Shown: one piece after another, positions 16,156 through 18,426 of the stretch
Numbering within the stretch: position 1 is the first letter of the stretch
Layout of the letters: every line of letters begins with the position of its first letter
From: Promethearchaeota archaeon
Lineage (GTDB): Archaea; Asgardarchaeota; Lokiarchaeia; Sigynarchaeales; SOKP01
DNA: 18,426 bases
Direction: 5' to 3'
NCBI GenBank assembly: GCA_004524425.1
Contig: SDNN01000040.1
Location: 1-18,426 of the forward strand
Notes under the pieces: generated by a model
Seen by the model: only the letters and a program-made list of their open reading frames with translations
What the model was told of the DNA's origin: nothing
Database searches by the model: none
Program-made: the position numbers and the translations under genes

Positions 16156-16194
16156 TAATTTATCATGTATTAAACGTCTTTAAAATATATATTC

Positions 16195-16635
16195 ATGACT
16201 GATATCGAAGGCATTTATATCATCAACAATAGTGGAGAATTGATTTTCCAACAAGAAAACGTGGATGAAAACTCAAAAAGTTTTGATCCGAATTATTTAT
16301 CAAATTTTTTTGCCACCTTGGAAACAATTGCCCATAAAATAGGAGAAGATGAAGTAAGAATAATGGACTTGGGGGAGAATAAATTTTTTCTCACAAAAGA
16401 TAAGATTACAAATATTGAATTCATTTTAAAATGCAACAAAAACGTAAAATCGAAAAAAGTATTTCAAGCTCTCACTAATATCGTAAATATATTCATACAA
16501 ATTTTTACAGGTAATTTCAATTCACCAGAAAAAATAAAGGAGCGCCTAATGACGAATTTCATCGAAGAAATAAAAGAAGTCATGGGCGAATCTGCTTATA
16601 TTAATTATAATCTTGATTTTTTCAAACCGGGTTAA
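16195..16635 (+). CDS. Longin-like domain protein (adaptin mu/sigma N-terminal-like), 146 aa
   Basis: The first hundred residues follow the longin/Roadblock superfamily plan. An N-terminal strand, GIYIINNSGELIFQQ (5-19), has a hairpin turn at NNSGE. A helix (33-49) comes next, then strands around VRIMDLGENKFFLTKD and IEFILKCNK (54-81). A long helix, KKVFQALTNIVNIFIQIF (87-104), follows. A further KERLMTNFIEEIKEVMG helix (115-131) resembles the segment that follows the longin part of adaptor-complex medium subunits. Longin domains act in SNAREs, clathrin/COPI adaptors and Ragulator-like GTPase regulators. Similarity is at the level of pattern, so a divergent Roadblock protein is the main alternative. 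The ATG has no Shine-Dalgarno. The gene is divergent from the DYNLRB-like gene, which makes a shared pathway plausible. Confidence 0.6.
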   Translation: MTDIEGIYIINNSGELIFQQENVDENSKSFDPNYLSNFFATLETIAHKIGEDEVRIMDLGENKFFLTKDKITNIEFILKCNKNVKSKKVFQALTNIVNIFIQIFTGNFNSPEKIKERLMTNFIEEIKEVMGESAYINYNLDFFKPG

Positions 16636-16656
16636 CTTTAAAATAAAAATAGTATA

Positions 16657-16674
16657 ACTTTTTTTTAGTTTTTA
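16657..16674 (+). terminator. Probable T-rich transcription terminator after the longin-like gene
   Basis: A run of eight T (16659-16666), then AG and five more T, lies about 25 bases after the stop at 16635, in the 59-base gap before the end of the convergent hydrolase gene. Archaeal RNA polymerase terminates on such T tracts without a hairpin. Confidence 0.4.
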
Positions 16675-16694
16675 ATTAGAGGTATAACCGATTT

Positions 16695-17318
16695 TTATAA
16701 AAAATAATTCTTAAAGATGTTGTGTTCTCGTTCTTCCCCTACAGAAGTAATTCCCATGTGGCCAGGAAAAACCATGAAATTATCTGTTATGTTTGGGTTA
16801 TTCATTATCTTATTTTTGATACTCTCAAAAAGCAATCTCATATCTCCCCCGTTAATATCTGTTCTGCCTATACTTCTGCGAAATAATAAATCTCCCGTGA
16901 AGATTATGCCATCAATGTTATTTGAATTAAGTGTTTTTACATCGTTTGAATAAAAACATAAGCTTCCAGGGGAATGTCCCGGCGTTTCTAAAACTTTTAG
17001 TGTCATGTCGTCAATCTGAATTGAATCCCCTTCATTTAACCACTTATCTGCTTTTTTCTGGGTGAAAATTCCACTATCATATTCATTTTTATTAAACATC
17101 AAGGGGATTTTAAAATGCCTTGAGATCCTCCCCACCTTCATGGTATGATCAAAATGGCCATGAGTTAAAAGGATGGCAATCGGATTAATATCTAATTTAT
17201 CGATTTCATTAATAATTTCTTTACTATCTCCACCAGGATCAATGATTACTGCATCATTTTTACCAAATATATAGCAGTTTGTGCCAAGTGGACCAACAAT
17301 TAATCTTTTTAGAATCAT
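16695..17318 (-). CDS. MBL-fold metallo-hydrolase (glyoxalase II-like)
   Basis: A metallo-beta-lactamase-fold hydrolase of 207 residues when started at the ATG at 17318; a TTG directly before it (17321) would add one residue. The metal-binding motif is T-H53-G-H55-F-D57-H58, followed by H114 (TPGHSPGSL), D143 (FTGDLLF) and H187 (FPGHMG). The N-terminal GPLGTNCYI and the GRTDINGGD segment are typical of the short glyoxalase-II-like branch. That branch hydrolyses thioesters such as S-lactoylglutathione or related substrates, and many members have unknown substrates. The usual PGHGP motif reads PGHMG here, a small deviation. The C-terminal substrate-binding helices of true glyoxalase II are absent. 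It is cytoplasmic, and its gene is convergent with the longin-like gene. Confidence 0.92.
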   Translation of the reverse strand: MILKRLIVGPLGTNCYIFGKNDAVIIDPGGDSKEIINEIDKLDINPIAILLTHGHFDHTMKVGRISRHFKIPLMFNKNEYDSGIFTQKKADKWLNEGDSIQIDDMTLKVLETPGHSPGSLCFYSNDVKTLNSNNIDGIIFTGDLLFRRSIGRTDINGGDMRLLFESIKNKIMNNPNITDNFMVFPGHMGITSVGEEREHNIFKNYFL

Positions 17319-17390
17319 CAATTTAAAGTTAGCTCGTTTTTAAAAAATTAAAAAAAAATGAAGTCTTGATTAAATAATTTAATCTTTTTA

Positions 17391-17690
17391 TTACTTTTTT
17401 TTATGATGATTTAATAAATTATCAATTTCGACTAATCGATTGTAGATATCAACGCCTTTTTTAGTTAATTTAATGACCTTCTTATTCTTATTATTTTTTT
17501 CTATTTTGATCAGTCCTTTATCTATTAAATCATCTTTAACTCGGAAGAACGAGTTATAATAGCTGAATTTATTAAGCTCATCATAAAATGTGTGCTTATC
17601 AGTCTCAAAATTCTTAAATTGGGTAAGTACCTTTATTGTATCTCTAAATCCCTTTTTTCTAAGTAAACTTATTAATTCATTTATAGCCAA
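17391..17690 (-). CDS. Winged-helix DNA-binding protein, 99 aa
   Basis: A small basic protein with the layout of a winged helix-turn-helix: helix 1 (2-13), helix 2 (17-25), a segment around 29-47 with the turn, a recognition-like helix FRVKDDLIDKGLI (49-61), then a lysine-rich wing KIEKNNKNKKVIKLT (62-76) and a final helix KGVDIYNRLVEIDNLL. The pattern RVKDDLIDKGLI-K-wing-KLTKKG is characteristic of archaeal MarR/PadR-like and other transcription regulators; I cannot name the subfamily. The start is a TTG at 17690, with GAGGT about nine bases upstream. The protein may regulate the hydrolase downstream, the amidohydrolase upstream or itself. An 8-base inverted repeat lies in the adjacent 345-base gap. 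Confidence 0.75.
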   Translation of the reverse strand: MAINELISLLRKKGFRDTIKVLTQFKNFETDKHTFYDELNKFSYYNSFFRVKDDLIDKGLIKIEKNNKNKKVIKLTKKGVDIYNRLVEIDNLLNHHKKK

Positions 17691-18035
17691 TATCCCGAAA
17701 CCTCTCTTAAATGGATAAGAATTATACTAATTTGTATTTAAAAAAATAATGAAAATTAAAAAAGATTTTGTATTTTTTTAGAAGATCATTTCAGAAAAAT
17801 CTATATAAGATATAGTCAGATTTTTTCATCAAGAAATTAAGAATTAACTAGACAATATTATGATTATATATAATAAAATTGAGGTCTATGAGGAAAAAAA
17901 GAAAAGAAATATCAATGAAAGATGATGATTTTCTATATAATCAGCTTTTTTTTTACGTACTTCATTAGAATGAATCCTTCACTTTTTAAATTATATTGAT
18001 TTATACTTTTTTAGAATAAATCTTTGGAGATTTAA
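17691..18035. other. Divergent intergenic region between winged-helix and amidohydrolase genes
   Basis: This is 345 bases of very AT-rich DNA without a convincing gene. It contains an inverted repeat AAAAATCT (17795-17802) / AGATTTTT (17818-17825), a run of nine T at 17946-17954 and the Shine-Dalgarno of the gene starting at 18036. It should hold promoters for both flanking genes. One 26-codon frame (17888-17968) is discussed under rejected items. Confidence 0.45.
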
Positions 18036-18426
18036 TTGATAATACGCCGATACCGAAAATATATTGAAATTGGCAAGGGGTCAGTACCAATTATCATTTC
18101 CTGTCCTCACGGGGGTTTTTTAAAGCCAACAAAAATACCCAATAAACTAATAGGTTCTAATAAAGCGGATAAAAACAAGTATCAAATAGCTAAAAAAATA
18201 ATAAAAATTCTTAAAGATAAAAAAATAAATGTATATTATATCTTGGGCAGAATACATCGAAGTAAAGTTGATTTCAATCGTCCTTCAAGATCTGATTCCG
18301 CTTTAAATCAATCTTCCAGAAAAGCTAAAAAGCTACATGAATATTATCACAAGAAACTTGATAAGCTCTATAAAAAATGCATTTCAAAATTTGGAAAATG
18401 TGTCGTAATCGACCTACATGGCTTTA
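18036..18426 (+). CDS. N-formylglutamate amidohydrolase-like protein, partial (N-terminal 130 residues)
   Basis: The frame opens at TTG 18036, right after an in-frame TAA, and runs to the window edge. A GGAG six bases upstream supports this start. The 130 visible residues show the family's motifs: VPIIISCPHGG at 17-27 with the metal-binding PHGG, KVDFNRP at 77-83 (the conserved arginine/asparagine strand) and VIDLHGF at 124-130, where the DLHG histidine is also expected to bind zinc. N-formylglutamate amidohydrolases release formate from formylglutamate in histidine breakdown, but the wider family includes many proteins of unknown substrate. No histidine-utilisation gene is seen nearby. A cysteine precedes PHGG where serine is common. 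Confidence 0.8.
   Translation, partial: MIIRRYRKYIEIGKGSVPIIISCPHGGFLKPTKIPNKLIGSNKADKNKYQIAKKIIKILKDKKINVYYILGRIHRSKVDFNRPSRSDSALNQSSRKAKKLHEYYHKKLDKLYKKCISKFGKCVVIDLHGF

Larger units (their letters stand above)
15871..16194. other. Divergent intergenic region between Roadblock and longin-like genes
   Basis: This 324-base stretch has no credible gene. It contains a perfect 14-base palindrome GAAAATTAATTTTC (15974-15987) and a widely spaced inverted pair, GGTTCA (16030-16035) and TGAACC (16064-16069). A 9-base-arm inverted repeat (16134-16155) overlaps the likely TATA box of the plus-strand gene. It should hold promoters for both flanking genes. Confidence 0.45.

Noticed and set aside
17795..17825. 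Inverted repeat AAAAATCT / AGATTTTT as an operator for the winged-helix gene
   Set aside because: The arms are nearly all A/T and lie more than 100 bases from the start codon; in this base composition such pairs are expected by chance. Kept only as a note.
17888..17968. A 26-codon frame starting with a Lys/Arg-rich stretch, preceded by GAGG
   Set aside because: The GAGG is only three bases from the ATG, the frame is very short and ends in a T-tract-encoded Phe run. Nothing supports it beyond chance.
1..18426. Mobile element, prophage or CRISPR
   Set aside because: No transposase, integrase, long terminal repeats, Cas genes or regularly spaced repeats were seen on either strand.

Overview
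The window looks like a chromosomal segment of an Asgard archaeon, probably Lokiarchaeia-like or a close relative. The DNA is very AT-rich. There are archaeal TATA-like boxes and short leaders, and an archaeal-type methionyl-tRNA synthetase. Small proteins of eukaryotic flavour lie close together: two Roadblock/LC7 proteins, a longin-like protein, and a von Willebrand A (vWA) protein with two RING-like zinc modules. The lineage is inferred from gene content only. I saw no rRNA, tRNA, CRISPR array, insertion sequence or phage gene.

Layout. Positions 1-374 (-) hold the N-terminal part of a membrane cytochrome b / ferric-reductase-like protein, cut by the window edge. A SagB-type flavin oxidoreductase (581-1330) and a helical-repeat protein (1368-2111) follow on the plus strand. 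Facing them is a two-gene minus-strand unit: an unrecognised 213-aa protein (3364-4005) followed by a Cdc6/STAND-like P-loop ATPase (2106-3335). A divergent promoter region with two inverted repeats separates this unit from an unrecognised 414-aa protein (4179-5423). That protein abuts, stop codon to stop codon, a full-length methionyl-tRNA synthetase (5424-7448). Upstream of the synthetase on the same strand lie the vWA/zinc-finger protein (7601-8779) and an M20-family amidohydrolase (8875-10224). A 1477-residue secreted, membrane-anchored protein with a lysine-rich cytoplasmic tail occupies 10411-14844.

The right part holds a Roadblock protein (14922-15275), a very dynein-light-chain-like Roadblock protein (15586-15870), a divergent longin-like protein (16195-16635), an MBL-fold hydrolase (16695-17318), a winged-helix protein (17391-17690) and the start of an N-formylglutamate amidohydrolase-like gene (18036 to the edge).

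How the genes fit together. Most of this is a mosaic of short transcription units and no single pathway spans it. Three groupings deserve attention. The first is the ATPase and its unrecognised partner, spaced as an operon. The second is the Roadblock/Roadblock/longin group, which resembles small-GTPase regulatory and trafficking modules, although no GTPase lies in the window. The third is the vWA plus double zinc-finger protein, whose layout recalls the TFIIH subunit p44/Ssl1 and whose N-terminus recalls Rpn10.

Translation signals also show a pattern. Most TTG-initiated genes carry a clear Shine-Dalgarno sequence, whereas ATG-initiated genes mostly have none. The methionyl-tRNA synthetase has a strong Shine-Dalgarno with no ordinary start codon at a suitable distance in frame.
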